A stretch of DNA of 64,000 bases from Rapana venosa (taxonomy: Eukaryota > Mollusca > Gastropoda > Neogastropoda > Muricidae). Positions 10,330-22,664 of the stretch are shown one piece after another (within the stretch, counting starts at the first letter, position 1; each line of letters opens with the position of its first letter). Both the position numbers and the translations under genes were made by a program. The DNA is taken from positions 6,808,223-6,872,222 of the forward strand of contig CM054157.1 of NCBI GenBank assembly GCA_028751875.1, read 5' to 3'. The notes beneath the pieces were generated by a model that saw only the letters and a list, made by a program, of their open reading frames with translations, did no database searches and was not told the origin of the DNA.

Positions 10330-11315
10330 AGCTTTCTTTCTACCGAGTCTGAATTCTCTGAACAGCTTATGAACTTTTGCATTTGAAAGAAGGCAGTAGC
10401 GTTTGCCAATGTTCACACTCAAAAACCTCTGGAAAAACTGTTGGCCAAATACTACCCATTTCGTGGAGTCGTAGAACATCATGGCCCGCACCTGCTTCTC
10501 TGGGGCTCTTGAACTCTGTAGGAAACTGTCAGAAACACATCAGAAAATGATGTTGGGGATTAGATTTCTTGGAACTGAATGTTCAATGTACATTTCATCA
10601 CGTTATCTCGTTTAATCGTTTCTGACCCAAAACGACTAGCACCCAGGACTAACTACTCAGCCTCTATGGTTGTCAATCATCATCAGCAGCAGCCGCAACA
10701 GAGGAGACAGATTGACATATAGACAGAGATCTTGATTCTGTGATCGTCCATCTCTGATTATTTTCTGCCGTTCCCAAAAAAATGTTCATGCTGATCCCAA
10801 AGATTCCCAAGAAAAGTTTGCAATAGTCTGCATAAAGTTCTCATGACTTTAGCTTCTGTGATGCCACCTACCAAAAGTGCTGCAATGCTGCTGGGTCGCT
10901 TAAGAGGTTTCTCAGTGGTGGTGACAGTCCGAACCACAACCAAAGGACAACCCCTTATTAAGCCCTCTCTACAGCTGAATATAATTGTCTTGTGGTGAAA
11001 ACAAGTCTGTGTGAGCCCCCTTCCTGTGTTTGTGCCACCACATCCCGCCAACGACCTTCTTCCATAAAATCTTCTAACCCAATGGGATTTTGACACCAAA
11101 CTCATCACAGACACAGAAACATAACTATTGGAAATTAAGACTTAGTTCACTATCAGACGAGAACAACAGGGGCTGCTGAATCAGATAATTTTCTTGTAAT
11201 ACATGATAGTCAATGGTGATGATTGTGATGTCATGTTAATATCATAAAAGTACATCATTGTCAAAAGATACCCCAATCAAACAGGCCCCAGAGACAGAGA
11301 TTTACTCTAGACACC
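10330..11315. other. No recognised feature
   Basis: Unique-looking sequence with CAG-type triplets near 10,682. A 118-codon minus-strand frame at 10,758-11,114 has no recognisable family or motif, so I do not call a gene. Confidence 0.4.
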
Positions 11316-11319
11316 TATA

Positions 11320-11550
11320 GTGTTTAATCCAGTGATTTACACCACATGCTGAAAACCACATAAATAAAGAGAATGATGCTCAACTGTGTGGTTCCAGTCT
11401 TTCTCAGTAAGCCTGTAGCAAATTTGTTCCATGTAGGTACATGCTGGAGTCTGAAAATAAAACTATGATTCTTACGAGTTTCAAACCTGCAACATTCTAA
11501 CCAGGAACCAAACAAACTAAGCACTGTGCTACAGTGGCTGGTCGTTTTGT
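11320..11550 (-). mobile_element. Second SINE family, copy 1
   Basis: On the minus strand a tRNA-like head is visible: CTGTAGCACAGTGCTTAG (A-box-like), then GGTTCCTGGTTAGAATGTTG and CAGGTTTGAAACTC (B-box-like). The body, including AACTGTGTGGTTCCAGTC in plus orientation, is shared with 11,755-11,985 but not with the main SINE. Confidence 0.6.
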
Positions 11551-11754
11551 GAACTGATTGTCTTCTCTGAATTACTTGAATCCCTTGAATTACTTTAATC
11601 TTTTAAAGTATAGCATATATTTCCCAAATGGTTTTTTGTTTGGAATGCACACCGTCTTGCTGTTACGTGTTCTTAAGTTTTCTGACTATAATTTCCTTTA
11701 GATCACAGTAGAAATGGATGTCCTCTATGAATACTAAAAAATTTTTTTACTTTA

Positions 11755-11985
11755 TTGATCTAGTGATTTAAAAAACGTTCTGCAAACCAATAAATAAAGT
11801 GATGACATCAACTGTGTGGGTTCAGTCTTCTTTAAGAGAATCATAACAAATTTAATTTCAGTGGAAGCAGCCAGAGTACTGAAAAAATAAAAGATTCATC
11901 ATTGAGGATTCAAAGCCACAACATTCCAACCAGGAACCCGAGGGGAACTAAGCACTATGCTCTAGTGGATGGTCATTCATGTGAA
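11755..11985 (-). mobile_element. Second SINE family, copy 2
   Basis: A diverged copy of 11,320-11,550 in the same orientation. Shared plus-strand landmarks are AGTGATTTA, AATAAATAAAG, CATCAACTGTGTGGGTTCAG, CACAACATTCCAACCAGGAA and CTAAGCACTATGCTCTAGTG. It could be a second insertion or a local duplication. Confidence 0.6.
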
Positions 11986-11989
11986 CTTA

Positions 11990-12880
11990 TATTTTTCATT
12001 GATTTTACTTAATTCTTTCAATGCGATAAACATAAATTAATTTCCAAACCACACAGCTGTCAGTTTCCCCACTTTCAGCTACTCTCAGCTGCTATCTCTT
12101 CCATCCATCCATCCTGCTGGTGCTATTTATAGCAGGAACTGACCACACCTGACTTGGTAAAAGGAAGGGCTTTAATTTTCGCACGAGTCTAGACCCTTGA
12201 TAAGTTATGCTGTATATGCTTGCTGGTGCAGACGCCTTCGGAAGCACAGGTCTCTGATTTATGCGATCATAAAGTTTTAATTACCTTTCCTTTGGACCTC
12301 AAAGGATTTGAATTTCCCCCTTAGACCTCCAGGGTATCTCTTAATCTGTCTTCTAAGCCATGGTTCTATGAAGAGTCAGGATATTACATGTGATTAACAA
12401 CACAAAATCGATGGTTCATTTTCAAAGAATATTGGTGTGCATGACTAGTACAAAAACACAGGACCTTCAAAAACCTTGCACTGACCGACATCCGTGTTGT
12501 CTAAGAACGCAAAGAGATGAAAGGACACAGATGTCCCAGGAACCAATAAATATTTCCTTCTTTCTCCAAACTCGTTCGCCGTACTAAGGGGCCTGAACTC
12601 TGCTGTGTTAAGCGATCCTTGCTCTGTGTGGGGGAGCGATGGGACTGGCCGCATCTTTGAAGATGAGGGCGGGGAATTAATTCTGAGAGGACTTCGGCCG
12701 GCAGCAGTGGTTTGGCTGGAGCGGGAGTTTGATGCTCTCCCCTTCTGTAATGTGCTGATGATGGTGGATTGTGCTTCCTGTGCTGCCGTCGGTGCTATGT
12801 TGTCATGCCTTCATTGCTACATGGGATGATGTGATGTTTGATAGTTGGTTATTTAGGGGAACTTTAAGGGGGGGAAAATA
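11990..12880. other. No recognised feature
   Basis: Unique-looking DNA. Short frames at 12,390-12,829 on either strand show no known domain. Confidence 0.4.
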
Positions 12881-13087
12881 TGGATAGATATATAGATAGA
12901 TAGATATATGATAGATAGATAATAGATAGATAGATAGATAGATAGATGGATGGATGGATGGAATATATTGTAGATAGATAGATAGATAGATAGATGCTAG
13001 AGATAGACTAGATTAATGTTGGCATGGATGGATGGATGGATGGTTGGCATGGATGGATGGATGGATGGATGGATGGATGGATAGATG

Positions 13088-13175
<88 letters not shown>
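12881..13175. repeat. GATA / GGAT microsatellite
   Basis: Interrupted (GATA)n and (GGAT)n, with the longest uninterrupted (GATA)n at about 13,087-13,172. The antisense frame reads as repeated Ile-Tyr-Leu-Ser and is not a protein. Confidence 0.97.
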
Positions 13176-13965
13176 TGATACAAAGCCTGTTCTTCCTTTG
13201 GTAACGTGTTTGACTTTTTCTAAAACCAAAAACCAAACAAACAAAAACTAATCTCCAACTTTCAATTCCACACAAAACTGTCTATAGTTCAGTTTTTTTT
13301 TATTGTTTTCACAAATCTGCACATTAATGACACATAGTAATTGCATTTACATACTGGAGAAATCTGTAACTTATTACAAATACTGATATTTTTTTTTTTA
13401 CAAAAACTAAGTAGTGCAACAAACACTATCTAACACCGCCTGAAAAATTATGTATTTTATGTAAAATTCACAATTGATTGACACTTTCAACAATCTCTGA
13501 ATGTATACAATTATTAGTAAAGGATCTTTTTGGCACAGTGTTGAACATGTACCTTCCCCGAAGATTGAATGTCGCTACATCTACCGTAATGAGGAGCACA
13601 CAACTGTGGCATACACCAAGTCTAGTCATTCATGAACCTCGGAGCTCTAGCCAAGGAACGAAAAAGAAACATGTAACAATACATTCTTTCAAAGTACACA
13701 GTAGGCCCAGAGCTATATTCTAGAACTGGAATCCTTGTTCCATAAATGTCCACCAGGCCGTGTTTTAATGGGCAAGTCTGGTGAACAAGATTCCACATCA
13801 ATGTTGGTATAGACAAATCCCAATGGTTGGAGATATTTTCATGAACACAATAAACACAGGCAAAGAGTAGGTTTTTCTCTTTGATAATCCTCTGCATGAT
13901 GCTCAGTAGTATAGAGATAAAAAGGTAAAAGTGTCCCATATATGTCCATATATACCTACATATAC
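13176..13965. other. No recognised feature
   Basis: Unique-looking AT-rich sequence. The 119-codon minus-strand frame at 13,622-13,981 has no recognised motif. Confidence 0.4.
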
Positions 13966-13967
13966 CT

Positions 13968-14118
13968 ACGTGCGCGCGCATGGTTTTGAAATCTGTTTTT
14001 CATTATGTTTAAGGAGAGTTGCATGCCTGTAAATGATTGAGTGCAAGCGCTTCGATTTGTTTGTCTTTTTACAAGATTCAGCACTATATAAATTCCATTA
14101 TTTTTATATTTATTATTA
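13968..14118 (+). mobile_element. LINE 3' UTR and tail
   Basis: Matches the 3' UTR of the main LINE (reverse complement of 40,644-40,780): GCGCGCGCATGG, TTTAAGGAGAGTTGCATGCC, TGTAAATGATTGAGTGCAAG, CGCTTCGATTTGTTTG, ACAAGATTCAGCACTATATA and AATTCCATTATT. No coding part remains. Confidence 0.8.
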
Positions 14119-14126
14119 AGGTCGTG

Positions 14127-14385
14127 GGGGAGCGAGGCTTCAGAACCCCACTTCCTGGGGCCGCATATGAGGGCGGCGCCCTTCCCCTTTCCCCCTCGCC
14201 TTTTCCTTCCCCTGACCCAAAAGGAGGGCGGGTACCCTTTTAAAGCTGGGGAACGGGGGGAACTGTACTGACCCAAAGGGCGCGCAAAGGGTCACCCATC
14301 CAACTGGAAACCCACGCTCGACGCTTCTTAACTTGGCTGGGGGAAAGCGAGTGCTCCGACCACTGAGCTATCCCGTCCCCCGCAC
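14127..14385 (-). mobile_element. Composite SINE: tRNA-like head plus 5S-like block
   Basis: On the minus strand the element opens with GGGGGACGGGATAGCTCAGT and GGTCGGAGCACTCGC, a tRNA-like A-box region. It continues with AAGTTAAGAAGCGTCGAGC and TTGGATGGGTGACC, which resemble the internal promoter region of metazoan 5S rRNA (AAGTTAAGCA..GTCGGG, then TTGGATGGGTGACC). A G/C-rich body of about 150 bases follows to 14,127. It sits directly next to the ATT tail of a LINE 3' end. The 5S similarity is judged from memory of the conserved 5S region and needs alignment. Confidence 0.6.
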
Positions 14386-15014
14386 AGAAGACACTTTCAA
14401 TATCCTACACATCAAACACAGTCAGCTCATAACAGACCTGCAGACTTGCAGAAAGAAAAACAAAATCTTTTCGCCTTGCAACTTCTCCAGTGATGCAAAT
14501 GACCTGGATGCTGTGGTAACCCACCCTTTTTTTAATGTCGCCGATCAGACTAGCCCCCATTTTTTGTGGACAGAATGGAGTTGATTAAAAATATTTTTTA
14601 AAATGAATAAAAAAGGGAGGGAAAGCAGAGATAGAGAGGGAAAGAAAGAAGACACGCAAGACAGAGACAAAAACCCCGAAACGAAAGAAGGTTTTTTTTT
14701 CTGGGGGCAATAGAAAAGTACAATACTTTTTTCTTCGTCCAGCCCTTGGCTAAGAGAGACAAGAGACGGGGACACAGAGAGGGGTTTTACATGGGGGTCT
14801 TGTTTCCCAACAAACCAAAACCCCAAAAAACAAAAAAAAACAAAATCCCCACAATGGGGTCCCAAAGCCCATCACTTTTCCCCAAAACCCCTGATTTCTT
14901 TACTGAGCTTCTTGTACTTGGGTTAATTTTGTTTTAAAAGGAATGGGGGAGGGGGGGGTGATGTCGTGAGCTTTTGAGTCGTGCATGTTGTGTGTTTCTT
15001 TTTTTTTCTTTCTT

Positions 15015-15115
15015 TTATTCTTTTATTTCGAGGAAATGGAAAAAGGCACCCCGTGTGCTTTTTTCATCCCTCCCCTGTGTATGCAGTTTTTTTCAATTTG
15101 TCATCCGTTCCTACA
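15015..15115 (-). mobile_element. SINE 3' end fragment
   Basis: ATTTCGAGGAAATGGAAAAA, GTGTGCTTTTTTCATCCCTC, TGTATGCAG and TTGTCATCCGTTCCTAC are the reverse complement of the SINE end (GTGCTTATTCC, ATGCGAAAAAGCAC, GGGAACAGATGACAAA). Homopolymers are altered. Confidence 0.65.
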
Positions 15116-15289
15116 ACTGTCCCTACAACCGACACATCAAAAACACTCCCCCATAATCAGACTTTCTCACATGTCGGTATACAGAGCCAAACTAAAGCCT
15201 TGTCGTCCTGTTTTTATTATGTCTTCCCCTTTGTTCTTTCTTTTCCCCCCATCTTCTCCCCCTTTCTCTTCTCTTCTCCCCTCCCTCTC

Positions 15290-15630
15290 TCCCTCCCCCT
15301 CCCCACACACACACACACACACATTTCGGAAGCCATGTGGGGCATTTTAGTGTGTGTGTGTGGGAGAGAGGAGAGAGAGAGAGAAGAGAGAGAGGAGAGA
15401 GAGAAGAGGAAAAAGACAACAGACAGAGCAGAAAAAAACGAAGACAGTGGGGGGTTGGAGAGAGAGATAGAGAAAGAGAGCGAAGCAGTCAGAGAGACGG
15501 CCAGAAAAGACAACAGACAAAAGGAAAGGGGTGTGTGTGTGTGTGTGTGTTGTGGTGTGTTGTGTGTGTGTTGTGTGTGTGTGTGTGTGTGTGGTGTGTG
15601 TGTGTTGGTGTGTGTTGTGTGTGTGTGTGA
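15290..15630. repeat. CA, GA and GT microsatellites
   Basis: (CA)n at 15,304-15,324, interrupted (GA)n at about 15,360-15,412 and interrupted (GT)n at 15,531-15,628, separated by purine-rich sequence. Confidence 0.95.
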
Positions 15631-16314
15631 AAGAGAAAGGAAAAGAGAGGGAAAACCAAACAGGAGACAAGAGCCCAACCCCGTTGTTGTGTGGGTTGTT
15701 TATTGGGTTGTTTTGTTGGTTGTGGGTGGGTTTGGTGGGTTTTGAAGAGAGAGAAGGGCGAAAGACAGAAACAAGACAGAAGAAAAAAGGGGGGTTACTT
15801 TCGGGAAGTTCCGAACCAGAGAACTGTTTTGTTTTTTTAATGTTTTTTTTTTGAGAAATTTCTTTTTCAACGAAAAGCCCCAGTTTGGGAAAAGGGGACG
15901 AAAACAAAAAACAATAAGCAAAAATAGAAAAAAAAGAAAAAGAAGTACATGATTGAAAAAATGTTTTTTTTTATGTTTTGAGATGGGTTTTGATGAGGGT
16001 GGGGGGTGGTTTTTTTTGGGTGGAAAAAAAAAATTAAAAAATTTAGCAATTAAAAATTGTTGGCAAGAAATGTTTTTCTAAAGGTTTTAAAAGTAAGATT
16101 GATTGTGTATTATTGAAAGAAGTATGAAAAGTACCAGAAAAGCCGGCCGCCGGGGGGGGGTTGTGGGGGGAAAAAAAAAAGATATGATAAAATTTTACAA
16201 TTTTATAATGGTCTAGAATACAGTTTTTTAGCAAAGAGCAAAAGTAAAGTGTCCCTGAGGGACGGTCGGTATATGTGTTCGAACAACGTTTGAGCGGTCA
16301 TCGCTGGTCGGACC

Positions 16315-19182
16315 TTTCATTAACCGTAACTTTGCTTTCGTACTTATACTTCCCCTAGAGATATCATTATCTTTCGTACTTGATACTTACTTACTTTCTT
16401 AGTACGTTGTCTTTCCACTCGTACTTGAAGTCCTAAGCAAACTATGACTCTTAGACGGTGCGCGGGTCTGGCGTGGGTGCGAGAGCGAGCGATCGAGCGA
16501 GAGCGTGAGCGTGTCGTTGACTAAACTTACCCCTTACTTGGGGAGGTGGAGTGAAGGGGATGGTAGTAAAAGCAAAAAACGCGCTAAAGGTAACGGTGTT
16601 GAGGAAGGAAGGCCGTTAGTGAGGACGCTACAGGAACACGTTACATCCGTTTACTTGACGGCTATCTGTCTGTCTTGCCAGGTCTGACTAGGCTGACTGA
16701 CGTACTGTCACATTCCTGTACGAGGTACGGTCGGAAGGAGATAGGCGAGTTGCTGGGCTGGCGGTCGATGTGTGTCTTATCCTTTCTACTTATCTGTACC
16801 GTGGACTGTCAGGCTGACTGACCGTCTGAACGGCACTTTGCTAGTCTCTTTAGTTCGTCGACTTTCTACTATGACGTTCCTACGTAGCTACGTACTTTCT
16901 TACTTAACTTACTGTTCTTGTCTTAACTTTCTTACTTACGTACTTACTTCTGACGACTGCCTTACTGACCTTTACTTCTCGTGCTCGACCATTCTTACTC
17001 TTACTTACCGTACTGTGAACTTGCTTTGCTTACTTACTACGACTTTACTTTAACTCTACTGACTTGATTTCTTACCTTACTCCCGACGTACTTAGCTAAA
17101 TTACTTTACTGACTCTACATACTTGACGTACTCCTAAGACATACCTTCCTTACTTGCGCTGTGCGGACTGACTTACGTACTTAGCTTACTCGTCGTGACG
17201 TACGTACGTACTTACTTACTTGCTTTTCTTTTCTGTACTTTCGTACTTACTTACTTTACTTTACTGCACTTCCTAACCTCCTGACTACGTTACTCCCTTA
17301 CGTACGTCGTTCTTACTGACTGTACTTACTTTCGTTCTTGTTCTGTACTGACTTACTTATCTTTACTTTCTCTGTTGATTTCGTACGGACTGGACTGTCC
17401 CTACTGACTTTACTTACTGTACACTTTCCTTACTTCCTTACGTAAACTTACCTGACTGTACGTACTTTCTGTCTGACTTGTGCTTGACTGACTTACTTCC
17501 TTACTTAACTTGACTTTCCTTACTCACGTACTGAACTATACCTTGTTCGTCGTCTTACATACTTACTGTACTACTTTGCTATTCTTACGTGCTTGACTTA
17601 ACGTACGTACTTGTACTTACTTCCGTTATCGTACTTCCTGTCCGTGCTCTTGTTCACTTACTGTACGTTACTAATTACATGAGACTTCACTTACTTCCGT
17701 CCTTCTACTTAGCTTAGCTTAACTTTACATCTTCGTTTCTTCTTTCTGTTCCTACCATTCCTTACGTCCTTACTGTAACTTTCATACTTAACCTTACTTA
17801 GCTTTACCTGCTTATCTTACTGTCTGTCTACTTACGTACGTGACCATCATTTTACTGACGTATCCGCTTGACGGTACGTACTGACTCGTGTGCCGTACTT
17901 GAACTGACTTTAGGAACCTTTCCTTTCTGACGGTACGACCGCTACGGTTCTTTCGTACATTGTTCTTGACGTTACGTACTGTCGTACTTCCTTACGTACG
18001 TTCACTACTGACGTACTTGTCTTTCCGTTCTTACATAACTTACGGTCTACCTTCTTTTTCGTGACTTACTTACTTACGTACTTCTTCGCTCTTTCTTACT
18101 GTCGTACTTACGTCTGACTTACTTTACGTCTACTTTCTTTACTTACGTTACTTACTTTATTTCTTACATTCTTTATCTTCTACGTACTTACTTGACTTGC
18201 CCTATGAAGCTTACGTTCATTCTCGTACTCTCGTTACTTTTTCTTACTTACTTACTTCCCGAGCCCTTACCTGACGTTACTACTGAACCTGACTCTTTAC
18301 GGACTTTCTGACGTCACATCCCTAGACTTAACCTGAAACGTACTCTTACGGTTACTAGCTTCTACTTATACTTACTATACTACTTACGTCAGTCTTCTTA
18401 TCTTCTGGATACGAACTTATGACCTTCGCTTACAGTCTTCGTTCTGCGTTACTGTCTTACGGTGAACGTTAATCTTTCTCTTCTTTCGTACTTTCTGTAC
18501 GTACTCATTCTGGCTTTCTTTCTGTCGTGCGTACTTACTTACTTACGTTTCTTACTTTCTTACAACGTACGCATCGGGCCTTCTTACCATATCTTACTGC
18601 ACTAGAGACTAGACCGTACGTCACTTCTCTTACTTTCCTTAACTTACTATACTTAGCCATTAATTTTCGTTTCTTCGATGACTCTTCTTAATTACCATTA
18701 CTAAGACTCTGACTCTTTCTATCTCGTATCTATAACTTACTGACTTCCTAATACTTTGCTCTTCTTTCCTATGTCCTCAACTGACTGTCACACCTATACT
18801 TACACGTCTATCCGTCTACTCTAACTCACTATCACTTTACTAGACTTGTACCGGATCCGGACTTCCTAAACCTTACTGCTACTTTGACGTTACTACTGTT
18901 CTGTTCGGACTGGCTGTACTTACTTACTGATGACTGTCCTTACGTACGTACTTTCTTTCTACGTTTCTTACTAACGTACGATACCTTGACTATCCGTACT
19001 TACGGACCTAACTTAACCTTACTTACGTACTTACTATAAAGCACTTAATTCCTTAACTTACTTTAACTGACTCCCGGACTTCCGACGTGACTTCTTTACT
19101 TGTTACTTACTATGACTTGACGGTTCTTACTCTTCCTTATCTTGACTTACTTGACCTTACCTTACGCTTACGTAAACTGTAC
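16315..19182. repeat. Noisy TTAC (ACTT) array, copy A
   Basis: Imperfect repeats of TTAC with frequent ACGT inserts and single-base changes. A purine-rich, irregular stretch at about 16,460-16,760 interrupts it. No reading frame is meaningful. Identical to 32,699-35,566. Confidence 0.85.
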
Positions 19183-19189
19183 CTGCCGC

Positions 19190-20110
19190 CGCCCTCTTAA
19201 ATTGGCGTGCCCTGCGGCCCCCCAATGCCACTGGCCCATTACCATATGCCCGACACTAACCCTTATCTCTCCCGCAATAAGGATCACCTAGCAAGAAGTC
19301 GACATCACACAAACAGCGTTCCTCCAACGAGAAGTGCTTTGCAACCCAGCGACCTACACTTACGGCCTCGCCTCTAACCTCTCCCTATCCACAACGCCCT
19401 AACCCGCGCTCTATCGGGCGCGCGCGCCGCGCTCGCTCGGCGTCGTCCGCTCTCGCCGCTCTCACCCTCGCCCGCCGCACCATCTCCATCCCGCACCACG
19501 CCCTCCCTCACCCTCGTCCCCGCCCTACCAGCGCCCGCCCCGCACCCGCATCCCCCGCCCGAACCCTCGCCCGGACGCACGCTCGAGAGGTGGTCGTGCG
19601 TCGCCCCTCCCTCCCATCCCGCCCCTTCCGGCCAGATCAACCAACCTTCCACTCTCGCCCCCCTCTCTCTCCCTCTCCCTTCCGCGCCCCTCCCTCGCCC
19701 GTCACTGCCTCCCTGACCGCCCAGCACTCCCTCGCCACTCGCTCTTCGTCAGGTGTGATGGCCACGGACATCTCTTGAGACACAATATAGGAGAGTTGTG
19801 TAGTGAGAGAGTGAGAGATGACACTCTCGTGCCCTGCTGCTCTAATGAGACATGAGAGGAGAGTAGAGAGATGAGCATTTGCCAGTGATTGTAGCGCTTT
19901 TGTGTGATAGTGAGTGATGAGTGTGGATATGTGTGGTTCGCGTAGCGGCAAAGAGCGCGCAAGAGAGAGAAATGCTATTTGCGTGAGAGGTGTGAGAGCA
20001 GGTCGTCGCGCATGCGCATTTCAGACTGTATAAGAGTGTTTTGAGGTAAAGAGAAGCTGCGCTACAGCTAGCACCCGCGCTGTGCGCGCCCGGCGCGCTA
20101 CACATACCTC
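19190..20110. other. GC-rich then GA/GT-rich irregular DNA
   Basis: 19,390-19,740 is C-rich with CG dinucleotides; 19,780-20,100 is GAGA/GTGT-like but heavily interrupted. By position it stands where the clean copy has its GA and GT microsatellites (52,191-52,860), so it may be a corrupted version of them. Duplicated at 35,574-36,494. Confidence 0.5.
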
Positions 20111-20321
20111 GAGTAGAATACAATGTTTATCGTAGTTTATGAACGCGAACCCAAGCATTACAAGTCTAAGAACCACCCTGTAGACAATATTAATTTCCTT
20201 TAGAAACCCAAAGCAAGATATAGAGGATTCAACAACTCTGGCCATCCGCATCAGAGGAGAAAACAATCAAAGCTTCAACACCCAAAAAAACCCCCACGTC
20301 CATTATGTCCAGATATCATGA

Positions 20322-20998
20322 GGAGTGATGGGATAGTCAAAAGTGTTTAGAAGCATATGCGCACGCAATCTGACGACCCGGGATCAGATCCCGTTCAAGG
20401 GGGAAAATTTTTTTATTTCTGGAGTTAACATTCAGTTTTCCGAAACTGTCCACTCCTTCCCTTAAGTCCTTTCTTTTTGAAACCCCGATGTAGACTATAA
20501 ACTCATAATAGGAGAGGTCCCGAGTGCTGTACGCACGCAGAACATCTATGCAAACGACACGTTAAAACCCGATCCCGCGCTTATTATTATATTTTAATTT
20601 TTTAATTGTTTTAAACCTATTATAATCTAAGGAATAATGGCATAGGCACTTATGCGTCTTTTTTAATCCTAGTTCCCCGTGTGAATGCGGATTTGTGAAT
20701 TCACTCATCTGTGGCCCCCGCCGTGCACACAATGGCCCTACTCTTACTAAAAGCGAAACAGGAATTAACCGTGGTGCGCCAAGATGTTTTCTGCGTGCCT
20801 CGCATCACACGGGACACCGTCGGTTTAAAGTCACATCCGAAGGACTTATCGAAAAGAGTAGTGTGCGCAAGAGAGTTGCCGGTGGGAACCGGAAGACAAA
20901 ATTGACACAACAGCCAACACATGGGACTGGATGCGAAAAAAACACGCAAGTGCTTAATCCATTATCCATCGAATAAAAGAATAAATAAATAAAAGAAA
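20322..20998 (+). mobile_element. Nested SINE pair, degraded copy
   Basis: Insertion-rich counterpart of 53,031-53,595. A plus-strand SINE head (GATGGGATAGTC, CGACCCGGGATCAGATCCCG) runs to about 20,582, a minus-strand SINE follows to about 20,850, then the plus-strand 3' half (GAAAAGAGTAG, GCCGGTGGGAACCGGAAGAC, AAGTGCTTAATCCATTATCC). Many single-base insertions relative to the clean copy. Confidence 0.75.
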
Positions 20999-21107
20999 GA
21001 AAGAAAAGAAAGAAATAGTAACCCAAAGTACTGACTCTAAATGAACATTGGACAAAGGGAACCCATCAAAGAAGAAAGCATCGAGATATCCCGCGCAAAA
21101 TGATGTC

Positions 21108-21185
21108 AGTTCTTGATGTTGTTGTTATGTTGTTTGATGGTTGTCTGTTGATGGTTGTTGTTTATAGTTGTTGTTGATTGTTTTT
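21108..21185. repeat. Degraded GTT repeat
   Basis: Occupies the place of the pure (GTT)20 at 53,695-53,754 but is broken by many insertions such as ATGTTGTTTGATGG. Flanking DNA (GATGTCAGTT before, TTTTTTAAAGGAGTGT after) matches the clean copy. Confidence 0.8.
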
Positions 21186-22399
21186 TAAAGGAGTGTCTGA
21201 ATGCGCCATAATACAAACAAGATTTTGGCGCGCAAATACAAAATAATTTTGGGTCTTTTCAAAACTGTTTTGCTAGGTTTCCCATGAAAAGAAAAAAATT
21301 CCACCCATCCATCCCTGCCCTTGTCTTGGCATGTCTCTCCTCTGTCTTTATCAGTTTGGTTTATGTATATATTGTGTGGCAAATATGCCCTTTTCCCCTA
21401 CGCCCCTAAATACACACAACAACACAGAACACACGTGGCACAACGAACACACACAGGCGTGTACACACATAGGGATAATCATACATACACAAAAACAGCA
21501 TTCGACAATACACACACACAAACCATAGGAAGCTAAATCCACTTGAGGCTCCATTTCGAACAGAGGTTATATTTCCTAATATAGAGGTCATGTGATTAGA
21601 AGGGCCCGGAAAGCAAGACGCATCCGTAAACACAAAGTAAACGACATTCCAATAATGTCCGTAAAGGACACTGACTTGGCAAGAGGCCAGTCACTAGAAT
21701 AAGAGTCAGACGACAGCTCCAGTCCGTTGAGTCAGGCTGCATTTGGGTGTCTGCTTGTGGTCTTGTTGGTGTGATACAAGAGTGGCATGAAGAGCATAGA
21801 GAGAGACTGAAAGAAGGAAGAAGAGAGAAAACACTGAGGGAAATGAAATAGGAGAGAGAAGACAGACAGACAGACCAGACAGCGAGAACAGCACAGGAAA
21901 CACCCGAGAGATTGTTTAAATATGGTTTTTAATGCCATGTGTCTTAACTTTCTCAGTTATGTGTATGCAAAACCTGTACCACCTGCGTTAGGGCCTGTAC
22001 GATCAATGATGTAGGAGTAGATCAGGGACGATCAATTTTGTTTCTAGCGGAGTTGGGGTTTTTATTTAAGCCCAACTGTGTGTTTTTTATTATAGTTATG
22101 GCAAACACAAACGCCATCATTCTGTACTGTAATCAATATAGTGCTTTGGGCATTGAGTATTAGTATCTATGTATAGCGTATGCGAGTTGTAGGAGCGAAC
22201 ACTGTGCCAGCCATCAAGAGAATATTGCGAAAAAAAGAAACCTTTAAAAATGGTGAAGCATGGTATGACAAGATTAACTGGAGACGTTGTATGGGATCTC
22301 TGCGATTGACAAGTTATGAGATGAAAAAAATGTCCACATAATCCTTCATCTTCTTCCCCTCCCCTCCCCTACCCTAACTCAAAACCCTTTTGCGGTATG

Positions 22400-22655
22400 C
22401 TCACTCTGCCCTACTTATCTCTCTCTCTTTTCACGCACTCTCTCAATCCTCTCTACACACATCGTCTCGTCTCTCTCTCCCCGTCTCTCACTCATCATAT
22501 TACATGCTCTCCGTCTCCATTTTGATCTTCTCTCAATCTCTCTCCTTCCAAATCTCTCTCTCTCCTCGTACTTTTCTCTCAATGGCTACTCTTCATTCGC
22601 TCGCACTAACTGCTTTTAAAGTATCAAAATAAACAGGCCAACATAAGCCTTACAA
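22400..22655. repeat. Degraded CT array plus flank
   Basis: Interrupted CT repeat to about 22,570, then TCGCTCGCACTAACTGCTTT and GGCCAACATAAGCCTTACA, which match the right flank of the clean CT array at 54,918-54,970. After about 22,660 the sequence switches to the LINE counterpart of 42,085. Confidence 0.75.
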
Positions 22656-22664
22656 AGTATAAGT

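Larger units (their letters stand above)
14390..16254. other. Homopolymer-rich, poorly resolved DNA
   Basis: Dense A, T, G and C runs throughout, with known SINE landmarks visible only in distorted form. This suggests low consensus quality. Embedded are a minus-strand SINE fragment and CA, GA and GT microsatellites. No gene is supported. Confidence 0.5.
16255..22424 (+). repeat. Exact 6,170-base duplicated block, copy A
   Basis: Identical, wherever I compared bases and all predicted frames, to 32,639-38,808. The offset is exactly 16,384. The left edge is set by C at 16,254 against A at 32,638; the right edge by C at 22,425 against T at 38,809. Contents: noisy TTAC array, GC-rich stretch, nested SINE, unique DNA and the start of a CT array. 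The later part is a degraded counterpart of 52,860-54,800. Confidence 0.95.

Noticed and set aside
10758..11114. 118-codon minus-strand frame
   Set aside because: No known motif and no support from context.
14127..14385. A real 5S rRNA gene
   Set aside because: Only the middle of a 5S-like sequence is present, joined to a tRNA-like head and with no recognisable 5S ends.
16505..17053. Open frames in the TTAC region, repeated at 32,889-33,437
   Set aside because: They recur only because the whole block is duplicated; the sequence is noisy tetranucleotide repeat.
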